Shown one piece after another: positions 28,542 to 37,308 of a stretch of DNA of 64,000 nt (positions within the stretch are counted from its first letter, which is position 1; each line of letters opens with the position of its first letter). The position numbers were made by a program, and so were the translations under genes. The notes under the pieces are model-generated. The model saw only the letters and a list, made by a program, of their open reading frames with translations, was not told the DNA's origin and searched no databases. This stretch comes from Burkholderia paludis. GTDB lineage: Bacteria; Pseudomonadota; Gammaproteobacteria; Burkholderiales; Burkholderiaceae. Where the stretch lies: the NCBI RefSeq assembly GCF_000732615.1, contig NZ_JPGL01000023.1, forward strand, positions 62,001 through 126,000, in the 5' to 3' direction.

Positions 28542-29599
28542 GCGTCTCCGTATTGGCGTTCGATCCACGTACGATACTGGCCGCTCGTGACGTTCGTCAC
28601 CCAGGCCTGATTCGTCAGGTACCACTCGACCGTCTTGCGGATACCGGTATCGAAGGTTTCGGCCGGCTTCCATCCGAGTTCGCGCTCGAGCTTGCGCGCA
28701 TCGATTGCGTAACGTCGGTCGTGGCCCGGTCTGTCCTGTACGAAGCTGATCTGGTCCGCATACGACTTGCCGTCCTCACGCGGCCGGAGTTCGTCGAGGA
28801 TCGCGCAGATCGTATGCACGACTTCGATATTCGGCTTTTCGTTCCAGCCACCAACGTTGTAGGTCTCACCCAGCGCGCCATTCGCCAGGACCGCGCGGAT
28901 CGCCGAGCAGTGATCCTTGACGTAGAGCCAGTCACGGATCTGCTGACCATCGCCGTAGATCGGCAGCGGCTTGCCGGCAAGGGCATTCAGGATGATCAGC
29001 GGGATCAGCTTCTCGGGGAAGTGATACGGACCATAGTTGTTCGAACAGTTGGTCGTCACCACCGGCAATCCGTACGTGTGATGCCACGCGCGCACGAGGT
29101 GGTCCGACGCAGCCTTGCTCGCCGAATACGGACTGTTCGGTTCGTAGGTATTGGTTTCGGTGAACGGCGGATCATTCGCGCCGAGCGTGCCGAACACTTC
29201 GTCGGTAGAGACGTGCAGGAAACGAAATGCCTGACGCTCGTCCGCACCGAGGTTCGACCAGTACGCGCGTACCGATTCAAGAAGGTTGAATGTCCCGACA
29301 ATGTTCGTCTGAATGAAATCGCCCGGGCCGTCAATCGACCGATCGACATGCGACTCGGCAGCAAAATTGATCACGGCACGCGGTCGATATTCGGCAAGTA
29401 GCTTCGAGACGAGTTGACGATCGCCGATGTCGCCACGAACAAAATGATGGCGCGAATCACCGTCCAGAGACTTCAAGGTGTCCAGGTTCCCGGCATAAGT
29501 CAGCTTGTCGAGATTGACAATGGACTCGTCAGAGCCGGCAAGCCAGTCGAGAACAAAATTTCCACCGATAAATCCCGCACCACCCGTAATAAGCAACAT
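28538..29599 (-). CDS. rfbB: dTDP-glucose 4,6-dehydratase
   Basis: A 353-residue RmlB, an extended SDR that converts dTDP-glucose to dTDP-4-keto-6-deoxyglucose. It opens with the NAD-binding [12 protein letters not shown]. The AESHVDRS segment, STDEVFG (catalytic Thr-Asp-Glu) and [10 protein letters not shown] (YxxxK) follow in family order. It leads the four-gene rfbBDAC cassette, whose members overlap or sit within 20 bp. The start ATG has only a weak ribosome site. A second copy may exist in an O-antigen locus elsewhere; that cannot be judged here. Confidence 0.96.
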   Translation of the reverse strand: MLLITGGAGFIGGNFVLDWLAGSDESIVNLDKLTYAGNLDTLKSLDGDSRHHFVRGDIGDRQLVSKLLAEYRPRAVINFAAESHVDRSIDGPGDFIQTNIVGTFNLLESVRAYWSNLGADERQAFRFLHVSTDEVFGTLGANDPPFTETNTYEPNSPYSASKAASDHLVRAWHHTYGLPVVTTNCSNNYGPYHFPEKLIPLIILNALAGKPLPIYGDGQQIRDWLYVKDHCSAIRAVLANGALGETYNVGGWNEKPNIEVVHTICAILDELRPREDGKSYADQISFVQDRPGHDRRYAIDARKLERELGWKPAETFDTGIRKTVEWYLTNQAWVTNVTSGQYRTWIERQYGDA

Positions 29600-29671
29600 T
29601 TACCACAACCCTTGCAAATTTATAAAATCAGCATTATTTAACTGAACGAAGACATCGATCGCAGCCATCGC

Positions 29672-31777
29672 TCACTTTTTTATAACACGCCCTTCCTTGA
29701 TGCCGTGATTAATATAATGCCGCAAAGGATCCGTGTTTGCCTTTAAAACGTCCGGGTAAGTCGCGACATAATCATCCGGGTCAAACAAACCATGCTCTTT
29801 CAATGATGCCTTCTGTGCCTTATGGCTGAAATAGGTAGGCAACCAAGCCATCGCACGAGCTTTGCTCGAAGTAGAAAATCCCTTTGTCAAGACAGAGACG
29901 ACCCGACACAACCATTCAATTTGAATTTGTACTTCCGAGATACGCCGATCCCGCTCTTGAATCATTCGTGTCAAATGGGCAGTTTCACGGAAACGCTCCT
30001 GCAAACGCTCATCGCTCGACGCTTTCGCCGCGGAAAGCTCGAAAATATTGGCTTCCAAGGAGCGCTGAAGTGCGTTCGAGTTGGCTTTTCCTTGCGCAAG
30101 CTCTGCTGCGAGCGCCTGCAATTGCCTGCCCCGCTCATCGCACACATCCATTTGATGCTGCTTCTGCATTCGCAGATCAGAAAGCTGCTGATCGCGCTCC
30201 TGGATCACCCGTGTCAACCCGGCGATTTCGCGAAAACGTTCACGCAACCGCGTCTCGACTTCGGATTTCTGGCTGGTAAGCTCGCCAAGCTTCTCTTCGA
30301 AAGCATGCCGGGGCGCAACGACTTCAACGACCTCCTGGGGAGATTCCACGGCCAGCATCGGCAGCGTTTCTCCTCGCACCTTACCCGGAACCGCCTGGGA
30401 CTGCAGATACTCTTTGCCCACTTCCTTCTGCGTTGGCTTCGAAGCAGTAATAGCGCTCAGTTGCACCTCGACGGACCGCCTGAGTTCCTCGGAGCTGGCC
30501 CGCTCGGTTGCAAGCTCTTCGAGCAATGCCTGTATCTGCCCGGATTGTTGCTCGTTCAGATCGGCCTGCGCCTGCAAGCGTTCGTCACTCGCCGCTCTTT
30601 GAACTGCCAGCTCGGAAAGCAGCGCGTCGATGGATCGACGAAGTTCGGCAGAATTAGTCTGCTCCTTTGCAAACCCGTCGCTCAACGTCTGCATCTGCCG
30701 GGATTGCTGTTCATTCAGGTTTACCTGCATCTGCAAACGCTCTTCGCTCACTGATTTTTGTGTGGCCATCTCGGAGAGTTGTACCTCGAAAGATCGTCGG
30801 AACTCTGCCGAGTTGTTCTGCTCATTTACAAGCTGCTCGCCGAGCGCCTGCAACAACGTGGACTTCTGCTCGTTCAATTCAATCTGACCTTGCAGGCGTT
30901 CGTCGCTTTCAGCTTTCTGCACCGCAAGCTCGGAAAGCTGTACCTCGAGAAAGCGCCGACGCTCCTGCTCGCGGGCGACCTCGTCACCCAATGCCTGCAA
31001 CTGTCCGAGCTGCTGCTCGGTCAGGCGCGTTTGGTCGTATAGCCGCCCTTCAGTTGCATTATTTCGTACATTGAGTTCACCAATCTGCGACTCCAGAAAC
31101 TGCTTGTGCTCGGTCGTGCGGCGCACGTCCTCGCGCGCCAGTCCCAGAAGGCGCATATCCTCACTGTCGTTGACTGCATTGACGATCAACGACGAACGCC
31201 AGTTAATCGCATTGGTACAGCGAATCTTGCCGTGAACAAAATCCCGATTAAGATCGGTATCGCACGGGCCGCGTCGAAACACGGCACAGAAGTCGTTCCA
31301 GAGATCCGCCTCGCGCTCCGCAACGAAGCTCTCGATCAACGTAATATCGAAACCTTCCTCGCGAGCCAGCTCTTCCAGCGCCAGACCCGAATCGGGATAG
31401 AAGCGCCAATAGTCTTTCGGAAAGCGGTGCACGAGGCCATTGGAAGGGGCACTGATATAGATATGCCCACCCGGCTTCGTCCTCCTGCACATTTCAATGA
31501 ATGTCCGCCAAAAGGCCTTGTCATGCTCGAAAACCGACGATGCCATGACCAGATCGAAATGTGCCTCCGGCACATTCCAATCGCGCAGACCAGTGACAAC
31601 AACGTCGACCCCGTCGCCGGCCTCGAAATCCAATCCGACATACTCGGCGTTACGGGGTGCGTGATCCCTCAGTGTGCCATTGACATTTTGTGCGCCAATT
31701 TCAAGTATCTTTGCAGAGCTCGACGGCAAATAGGTACTCATGACCAAACCACCGATTACATATGCCGTGTCATGCAT
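29672..31777 (-). CDS. Methyltransferase fused to a ~415-residue coiled coil
   Basis: About 701 residues in three parts. Residues 20-170 are a SAM-dependent methyltransferase: motif I ILEIGAQNVNG near 26, an acidic GLDF at the second strand, FDLVMASSVFEH near 76 and KPGGHIYIS near 103. Residues 208-623 are a predicted coiled coil with about four 53-residue repeats. The last 42 residues (GLFDPDDY..YPDV) repeat a motif also found at the N-terminus of the next gene upstream. Two in-frame ATGs lie 6 bases apart; the second has the better distance to AAGGA. The plan recalls WbdD, the methyltransferase/coiled-coil ruler of ABC-exported O antigens, but no kinase domain is seen. Chain termination and length control is inference. 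Confidence 0.82.
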   Translation of the reverse strand: MHDTAYVIGGLVMSTYLPSSSAKILEIGAQNVNGTLRDHAPRNAEYVGLDFEAGDGVDVVVTGLRDWNVPEAHFDLVMASSVFEHDKAFWRTFIEMCRRTKPGGHIYISAPSNGLVHRFPKDYWRFYPDSGLALEELAREEGFDITLIESFVAEREADLWNDFCAVFRRGPCDTDLNRDFVHGKIRCTNAINWRSSLIVNAVNDSEDMRLLGLAREDVRRTTEHKQFLESQIGELNVRNNATEGRLYDQTRLTEQQLGQLQALGDEVAREQERRRFLEVQLSELAVQKAESDERLQGQIELNEQKSTLLQALGEQLVNEQNNSAEFRRSFEVQLSEMATQKSVSEERLQMQVNLNEQQSRQMQTLSDGFAKEQTNSAELRRSIDALLSELAVQRAASDERLQAQADLNEQQSGQIQALLEELATERASSEELRRSVEVQLSAITASKPTQKEVGKEYLQSQAVPGKVRGETLPMLAVESPQEVVEVVAPRHAFEEKLGELTSQKSEVETRLRERFREIAGLTRVIQERDQQLSDLRMQKQHQMDVCDERGRQLQALAAELAQGKANSNALQRSLEANIFELSAAKASSDERLQERFRETAHLTRMIQERDRRISEVQIQIEWLCRVVSVLTKGFSTSSKARAMAWLPTYFSHKAQKASLKEHGLFDPDDYVATYPDVLKANTDPLRHYINHGIKEGRVIKK
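30473..31099 (-). repeat. Four degenerate ~53-residue coiled-coil repeats
   Basis: Successive units of 49, 54, 53 and 53 residues share the pattern (V/I)xxxLSELAVQ..SDERLQ..xxLNEQQS..Q.L....A.E..S.E.RRS. The units are diverged, so the duplication is older than that of the 21-bp repeat elsewhere in the locus. Confidence 0.75.
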
Positions 31778-31829
31778 GACCATTCCTTAAAATATTCATT
31801 GAGAATCGCTCAATTCACCGATCCTGCAC

Positions 31830-34688
31830 TCAACCCAACCCGTAAAGGCGACTGATATCCAGCTCGCCATCTCCGCAAAAGTCGTTTTCAACATTAAGCT
31901 TGCGCCAGAACTCGGCAGGCGGACGCAAAATGCCTTCAACGAGCTGGCGGAGCCCTGCCTCACACTCGCCCGGAGAATAAGTGGCCATCACGACTTCCGG
32001 CCCGTAGCTGGACAACAAGTCCCCAATATAGGCGCTCGCTCCGGCAATCAACTCTTCAAGATAGGCGAAATCACGCTGGGCGCTACCCAAAGAACCGAAC
32101 ACCGGCTCGATCCGATGAGCGTTCTGCACATAATCCACGGTCGAGCCATGCGGAGCGGTCAGCACTGCCTCCAGAATCATGGAGTAATTTCGCACTACGC
32201 AAGGGGTATAGTCATGAGAGAAGTAGCCGATGGCACTACCTCCCCGCGCAACCACGTCGCTCGCGGCCTGCGAGGTAACCATGTAAGCCCCTGACAGACC
32301 CACACCGGTGACGGTCTGCAGCGCCGACTGAATCGTGCCGCTGTAACCGACGTCCACGATCAACCCACCAGGCTGGTCCACGCCTTCCTGCGCAAGGTAT
32401 TGACGCAACCGCACCAGCTTCTCGCTAGCTGCGATGACGATCGGTTCGCGCAGTTGTTCCAGTACGGCGATCGCGCCGGCACGATCGGCCCCGGTATCGA
32501 TCTCGACCGCGACCCCGGGAATGCCCGCGCCGATGTCCAGCCCCAGCCGCGCTTTCAAGAGCTCGCCCACCGTTCCACGGAACGGCGATCCGCGAACGAT
32601 AAATTCCGGCTCGAAGCTGACCGCAGCCATCGGCCCCATTACCGCTCGACGAGAAACTGCCAGGTATTGACCTTGCGGCAGCACAATACCCAAGGGAGCC
32701 AAAGCCGCACGCATTTGCTCGTACAGCCGAATGAGGAACCACCCTTCCCGCGCAAGGAAAAATACCCGCTCGCACTTTTCGCGATTGGCCCGCCCGAGCA
32801 CCCAGGTCAGGAAGCCAAAAAGCAAAGGCCCAAGGACGGCATAACCCGTATCGCGAGTATCGTTCAGGACCAGCGGTCGATAACCATCCCGGCCGAGGAA
32901 TGCATTGCTGCACAGCCGCGCCACTACCGGCCCGTGCACGATGCCATCGCGCCAGCCAGGACTACTGACCCGCCAATTCTCCAGCGGGCCCAGACCACAC
33001 AAATGTGCCTGCACGGTCGTATTAAGCACATATGTACTGCCCAGACCTTCAGCCAACGAATTCTGGATATCAGAGTGCTCGTTATCGCCTACATGGAAGT
33101 AACGGCGCCCATCCACCTCTTTGGCCTTAATCCACGGCCAGATATCGCTTCTATCCTTGCGGAGTTCCACCTCCGAGGATATATACAGTTCGTCGAACAG
33201 GGATGTCAGCTGGTGTTCTGCAAGAACCTGTTCGAAGAAGTGACGCGGCATATACGAGTCGCTGATAATAATGACCCGCGCACCGCGCCGTTTGGCTCGC
33301 CACGCCAACTCGATTACATCTTGCCGCGGCACGAGGCAGCGCACCTCGATATCCCACTCCAGTTGGCGAGCAAGGATGACACTTTCAACCGACCAGTCAC
33401 AGACCGACGGGAAATAGGCATAAATGTCATCTAACGTCACATCTCCTTTGCCGCTACAAACACGCGCACGCTCTTCAGCCGCCTTTCGATACCGGTAGAA
33501 ATCCCCCTCGGCATCAATTACACCGCGCATGTGCAGCGCCCAGCCGATGTAATTATGGACATCATCTGGCGTAAAAGCACGACGGCAGAACAGCGTATCG
33601 TAGAAATCGAACGACAAAACATCACAGTTGTCCGCATTCCAGCTGGCGCCGGCCAATGCCTCTTTGTGATGGTGCAGCAACTTTTCGCTCCAATTACGCC
33701 GGAAAATATTCTCGCTCGGCGAAAATTCGAGAAAATCGAAATCTTTAGCCCGGCACAACACACCCAGCACACGCTCCACCAGGTGCGCCATGGTGCCATC
33801 ATCGGCCATCGGCTCCGGTTCGAAGTGTTCGTACGTCCAATCAAAATCCAGCAACGGCGCAATCGCCGAGGTGCGCGCCCAGAACATCGAGCCAACCGGA
33901 AAATCGATCAATCCCCGGCGCGGCAAGTCGTGAATGCCCAGCATCGAACCGATCTCGTGGACGCGATGCCCTGCACTCAACCAATGGTGGCACCACGACG
34001 GCATACCTTCATACGTCGTCGGGAAAATCAGCCCGATGCGCTCGTCCTCGGCAAAACGATTGAGGATGGTTGCCGCCTTGCTCCGATCACCGAGCAAACC
34101 GTCAAACAGGTGGCCTCGCCAGTCACGCTGCTCCGTGCCCGTACGCAATGATTTTTTCGTATGGATATGCACGCATACGTCGTGCGCACGCACAGCCTTC
34201 CGGAAGTCCACCAGAAAACCGCCGAAATTCCGTCCGCGATTAGGCGTTACCGCGAAATGGGCGTCGCAGTCAGCACCATGGCGAGCGAGCGACTCCTTGA
34301 TCAGCTCGATCATGTCGGAACTGCGAATAGCGAAGAAACCCGAAAAACGATAGGGTATGTTCGCAAGATGCGCACATACCTCATCGATCAGGTCAGCATA
34401 ATAGACATGCACTACAGCCGCTACTGAAGGGCCCGAGACGAGACTCTCACGCCAAATGATCCGCTCTTCAACACCCAGTCCCTGGGTGACACGCCGCCTC
34501 GGGGCAGTCAGCATCTCGGCAGATTCTGCGTTCGGCCCTGGCCGGCGACCCAATTGGCGACCCAGCCACAGATAATGCAATGCAGGGTCCATACCCAGGA
34601 GCGCTACGTCCAGGTACTCATTCCGATACCAATCCGCGTCGAACTTGTTGCTAGCACGAAAATCAGCCAAATCCGCTTCCCGAATCAT
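31830..34688 (-). CDS. RgpF-like glycan synthesis protein with HAD-like domain
   Basis: About 952 residues. The N-terminus (about 15-45) has the short FDADWYRNEYLDV...HY motif shared with the neighbouring methyltransferase protein. Residues 85-330 resemble the rhamnan synthesis F (RgpF) domain: VAAVVHVYY near 92, PNRGRNFGG near 151, HTKKS near 178. Residues 355-545 are a HAD-like domain: FDFYDTLF, then IISDSY, then GDNEHSD. The last 350 residues are not recognised. I favour the ATG at 34688, preceded by AAGGA at good spacing; an ATG 24 bases upstream is also possible. A role in building or modifying the rhamnose-containing polymer is inferred. Confidence 0.82.
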   Translation of the reverse strand: MIREADLADFRASNKFDADWYRNEYLDVALLGMDPALHYLWLGRQLGRRPGPNAESAEMLTAPRRRVTQGLGVEERIIWRESLVSGPSVAAVVHVYYADLIDEVCAHLANIPYRFSGFFAIRSSDMIELIKESLARHGADCDAHFAVTPNRGRNFGGFLVDFRKAVRAHDVCVHIHTKKSLRTGTEQRDWRGHLFDGLLGDRSKAATILNRFAEDERIGLIFPTTYEGMPSWCHHWLSAGHRVHEIGSMLGIHDLPRRGLIDFPVGSMFWARTSAIAPLLDFDWTYEHFEPEPMADDGTMAHLVERVLGVLCRAKDFDFLEFSPSENIFRRNWSEKLLHHHKEALAGASWNADNCDVLSFDFYDTLFCRRAFTPDDVHNYIGWALHMRGVIDAEGDFYRYRKAAEERARVCSGKGDVTLDDIYAYFPSVCDWSVESVILARQLEWDIEVRCLVPRQDVIELAWRAKRRGARVIIISDSYMPRHFFEQVLAEHQLTSLFDELYISSEVELRKDRSDIWPWIKAKEVDGRRYFHVGDNEHSDIQNSLAEGLGSTYVLNTTVQAHLCGLGPLENWRVSSPGWRDGIVHGPVVARLCSNAFLGRDGYRPLVLNDTRDTGYAVLGPLLFGFLTWVLGRANREKCERVFFLAREGWFLIRLYEQMRAALAPLGIVLPQGQYLAVSRRAVMGPMAAVSFEPEFIVRGSPFRGTVGELLKARLGLDIGAGIPGVAVEIDTGADRAGAIAVLEQLREPIVIAASEKLVRLRQYLAQEGVDQPGGLIVDVGYSGTIQSALQTVTGVGLSGAYMVTSQAASDVVARGGSAIGYFSHDYTPCVVRNYSMILEAVLTAPHGSTVDYVQNAHRIEPVFGSLGSAQRDFAYLEELIAGASAYIGDLLSSYGPEVVMATYSPGECEAGLRQLVEGILRPPAEFWRKLNVENDFCGDGELDISRLYGLG

Positions 34689-34753
34689 TTTCTTTCCTTC
34701 ATCTCTCAACATTCGGAATCTTCCAAAAAACCGGAAGATTTATCGCCACTCTC

Positions 34754-35407
34754 TCAAAGCGACTCGTAAATTTGAATCGCATCTTCAACCGTATCGCAAA
34801 CCCTGAGCGTGCCATTCTCCAGAACGGCAGCATGACTGCAGTGGTTACGGATAAGATCGGTCTGATGCGCCACAATAATCATGGCTCGATCGCCACGCTT
34901 CTCGAATAACTCAACATTACATTTTTGATGAAATCGATGATCCCCGACCGACATACCCTCATCAATCAGGAAGCAGTCGAATTCAATTGACATCGAAATG
35001 GCAAATGCCAACCTCGATGCCATGCCGGAAGAATACGATTTGACCGGTTCATCGAGATATGCACCAAGCTCAGCAAAGTCTTCGACCAAGTCGAGCGTTT
35101 TTCGATAATCGACATTGTACACACGAGAAATCAAGCGTACATTATCCTTGCCAGTCAGGCTCCCCTGGAACGTACCGCCAAATGCCAACGGCCACGACAC
35201 CGACATCGTTTTGACGATTTCTCCCGTGTGCGGACGATCCGAGCCACTGATGATACGAATCAGGGTTGATTTTCCCGCACCGTTCCGACCAAGAATACCC
35301 CACCGCTCCCCCGCCTGGACGCGCAGATTGACATCTTTGAGTACCTCCCGGTGGGACCGACCATGATGGATCGGATAACGCTTGGACACGTTGCGCAGTT
35401 CAATCAT
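34754..35407 (-). CDS. wzt: Capsule ABC transporter ATP-binding protein (KpsT/Wzt-type)
   Basis: A 217-residue ATPase that powers export of the finished lipid-linked capsule across the inner membrane. Walker A GRNGAGKST is at 40-48, the ABC signature is a variant SSGM at 126-129, Walker B DCFLIDE at 144-150 and the switch His in AHQTD near 184. The signature variant and short length are typical of KpsT/CtrD capsule ATPases. There is no C-terminal carbohydrate-binding domain as in O-antigen Wzt, so non-reducing-end recognition by this protein is not expected. It follows wzm by 8 bp. GC is visibly low here. Confidence 0.95.
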   Translation of the reverse strand: MIELRNVSKRYPIHHGRSHREVLKDVNLRVQAGERWGILGRNGAGKSTLIRIISGSDRPHTGEIVKTMSVSWPLAFGGTFQGSLTGKDNVRLISRVYNVDYRKTLDLVEDFAELGAYLDEPVKSYSSGMASRLAFAISMSIEFDCFLIDEGMSVGDHRFHQKCNVELFEKRGDRAMIIVAHQTDLIRNHCSHAAVLENGTLRVCDTVEDAIQIYESL

Positions 35408-35415
35408 GCTCGACC

Positions 35416-36210
35416 TCAGTTCAATTGCACACGCTTGATGGCGTAATGCGCAATCGATAAAGCAAAGAGAGTAAATGCCGCCAAAACCATCACCGTATAA
35501 TCCAGATAATACAGCGTCGGCATCCTGTCCCCGTAATAACCATGATGGAAGTATTCAACCGCATCAATTAGCGGGAAATACGTCATCATCTCCGCGATTT
35601 TCGGCGGCAATACGTACAAGGGAATGAATACCCCGGTGAACGGCAACATCAGATACAAAATTATGTGCGAAAGCCTTTCGACCGTCTCGCTCAATTCCGA
35701 CAACGCCGCCATGGTTATGACAAAATTGAACGAAAACCAGACAACCAAAAAATACCCGACAATCATGGCGAGCAAATCGGCCGGAAACTGGCAAATACCG
35801 ACCACCACCAGCACCGCATACAGCACGAAAAACGAAGCAGTTGCTCCCGAAAATTCCAGAATGATCCGTGCGTACAATATGTCCATCGGCCGAATCGGCT
35901 TGTGATGCAGCAGGGTACGATTGGACTCGATGGCCTTGGTCATCCGACTGGTTGCATTTCGCCAAAACAACAAAGTCGGATAGCTGACGGCCAAATACTC
36001 AGCCACCGAATACTTCGCCCTTGTTTCCGTATGACTGAAGATAACCATCACACCGACCACAAACATGGCAGGCTCGGCCATCATCCAGAGTACCCCTAGC
36101 CCTTCTCTGCCAAAGCGAGTGATCATTTCGCGCATCAACAATGCCCAGATGACTCTTATCTGGATACGCGACTGCTCCCAAAAGGTCGGCGGACGATAAT
36201 CACCGGTCAT
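35416..36210 (-). CDS. wzm: Capsule ABC transporter permease (KpsM/Wzm-type)
   Basis: A 264-residue ABC-2 type permease with about six transmembrane segments and a short cytoplasmic N-terminus (RVIWALLMREMITRFGR) that matches the coupling region of KpsM/CtrC proteins. It pairs with the ATPase immediately downstream to form the inner-membrane exporter. Its start overlaps the end of the KpsE-like gene by 11 bp, so polycistronic expression is certain. Low GC for the host is shared with its neighbours. Confidence 0.94.
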   Translation of the reverse strand: MTGDYRPPTFWEQSRIQIRVIWALLMREMITRFGREGLGVLWMMAEPAMFVVGVMVIFSHTETRAKYSVAEYLAVSYPTLLFWRNATSRMTKAIESNRTLLHHKPIRPMDILYARIILEFSGATASFFVLYAVLVVVGICQFPADLLAMIVGYFLVVWFSFNFVITMAALSELSETVERLSHIILYLMLPFTGVFIPLYVLPPKIAEMMTYFPLIDAVEYFHHGYYGDRMPTLYYLDYTVMVLAAFTLFALSIAHYAIKRVQLN

Positions 36211-37306
36211 GGTGCTCCTTCACTCCCCCGATGACGATCGTCAACACGCCCCATACAATCAGACCGAGCAGGAAGGTAGCGAGTATGGCTCGTCCACGGC
36301 GCGGGTTCATCGCATAGTCAGGCACGCTGGGTTCGGAAATGCGCTCGAGATAAAGCTGCTTGCGCTCAGCCTCGACACGCGCCTGATCCAACAGGGTAAT
36401 CGCCCCGGCAAGGATCTTGTCGGCAACCTCCTTCTCGAGCGTCAATCGCTGGAATTCGGCGGCCTTGCTGGCCAGCGAACCGCCTCGCTCGCCGGCAACA
36501 CGCTGGCTCACCTGATCGATGGCTTGTTGCAGCAATTTGGCACGATCCCTCAACGTCGGCAGTCCCGGATTGCTCGGCGACAACCGCTCCATTTGAGCAA
36601 TCTGCACGCGAGTGCCGATCAAATCATCCTGCAACTTTCCAACCTGTTGCAAAGGAATGGTGGACTGGCGCTCCGGGTCGATCACACCTGCGGTATTCCG
36701 ATAGTGTGCCAGCGCCAGTGTAGCGGCCCTGTCCTTCTCCTTTGCCATGTCAACATCGTGCTGAGCCGTATTGATCAGATCGGCACGAGCACGGATATTC
36801 ATCTGATTGACGATCTGCTCGCTCAATTCCAGCAGACGTTTATTCATGCTCCATGCGAGACGTGCATCGTACGCATTGGTACTCAAAGTCACGATTGGCG
36901 AGTCGGCCTCGACTTTTGCATCGACAATATTCTTTCCATAGTAGATGTAAAATTTTTCGAAGCTGTCGTTCAAACCGAACAGAGAAAATCTGTTAACGAA
37001 ATCTATCGAGCTGTTTTTAAATTCAGATTTGATGTGCTGCTCTTTATCCAGCACCACCATCGCATCACGAGACAGAATGTACTTCTGAACCGTATATGCA
37101 TCACCTTCCGATTGCGAAAATCCCCCGACCCCCTTCAAAAGCCCCCCCAGGCCCACGGAACTGGACTGTTGCGGGCTGCGAATCAGGAAGCTGCTGACCG
37201 ACGTATATTGGTCGCTAGCGATGAGACCAAAATAAATGATCGCAATGATGGTGGGTATAACAACCGTTATCAAAAACAAACGGTTAACGCGCTTCAGGAA
37301 TTTCAT
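36200..37306 (-). CDS. wcbD: Capsule export inner-membrane protein (KpsE/CtrB), WcbD homologue
   Basis: A 368-residue polysaccharide co-polymerase-like protein that bridges the ABC exporter and the outer-membrane channel. There is an N-terminal transmembrane helix (about residues 11-31), a long helical periplasmic region and a C-terminal helix at about 335-360. The PDYAMNPRRG segment just before the last helix is the proline-rich signature of KpsE/CtrB/BexC proteins. Its start lies 2 bp after wcbC and its end overlaps wzm. Confidence 0.93.
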   Translation of the reverse strand: MKFLKRVNRLFLITVVIPTIIAIIYFGLIASDQYTSVSSFLIRSPQQSSSVGLGGLLKGVGGFSQSEGDAYTVQKYILSRDAMVVLDKEQHIKSEFKNSSIDFVNRFSLFGLNDSFEKFYIYYGKNIVDAKVEADSPIVTLSTNAYDARLAWSMNKRLLELSEQIVNQMNIRARADLINTAQHDVDMAKEKDRAATLALAHYRNTAGVIDPERQSTIPLQQVGKLQDDLIGTRVQIAQMERLSPSNPGLPTLRDRAKLLQQAIDQVSQRVAGERGGSLASKAAEFQRLTLEKEVADKILAGAITLLDQARVEAERKQLYLERISEPSVPDYAMNPRRGRAILATFLLGLIVWGVLTIVIGGVKEHHDR

Positions 37307-37308
37307 AA

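Noticed and set aside
29822..30754. Plus-strand frame opposite the coiled-coil region of the methyltransferase gene
   Set aside because: Its Leu/Phe/Arg-rich repeats are the complement of the coiled-coil repeats; no independent signals.
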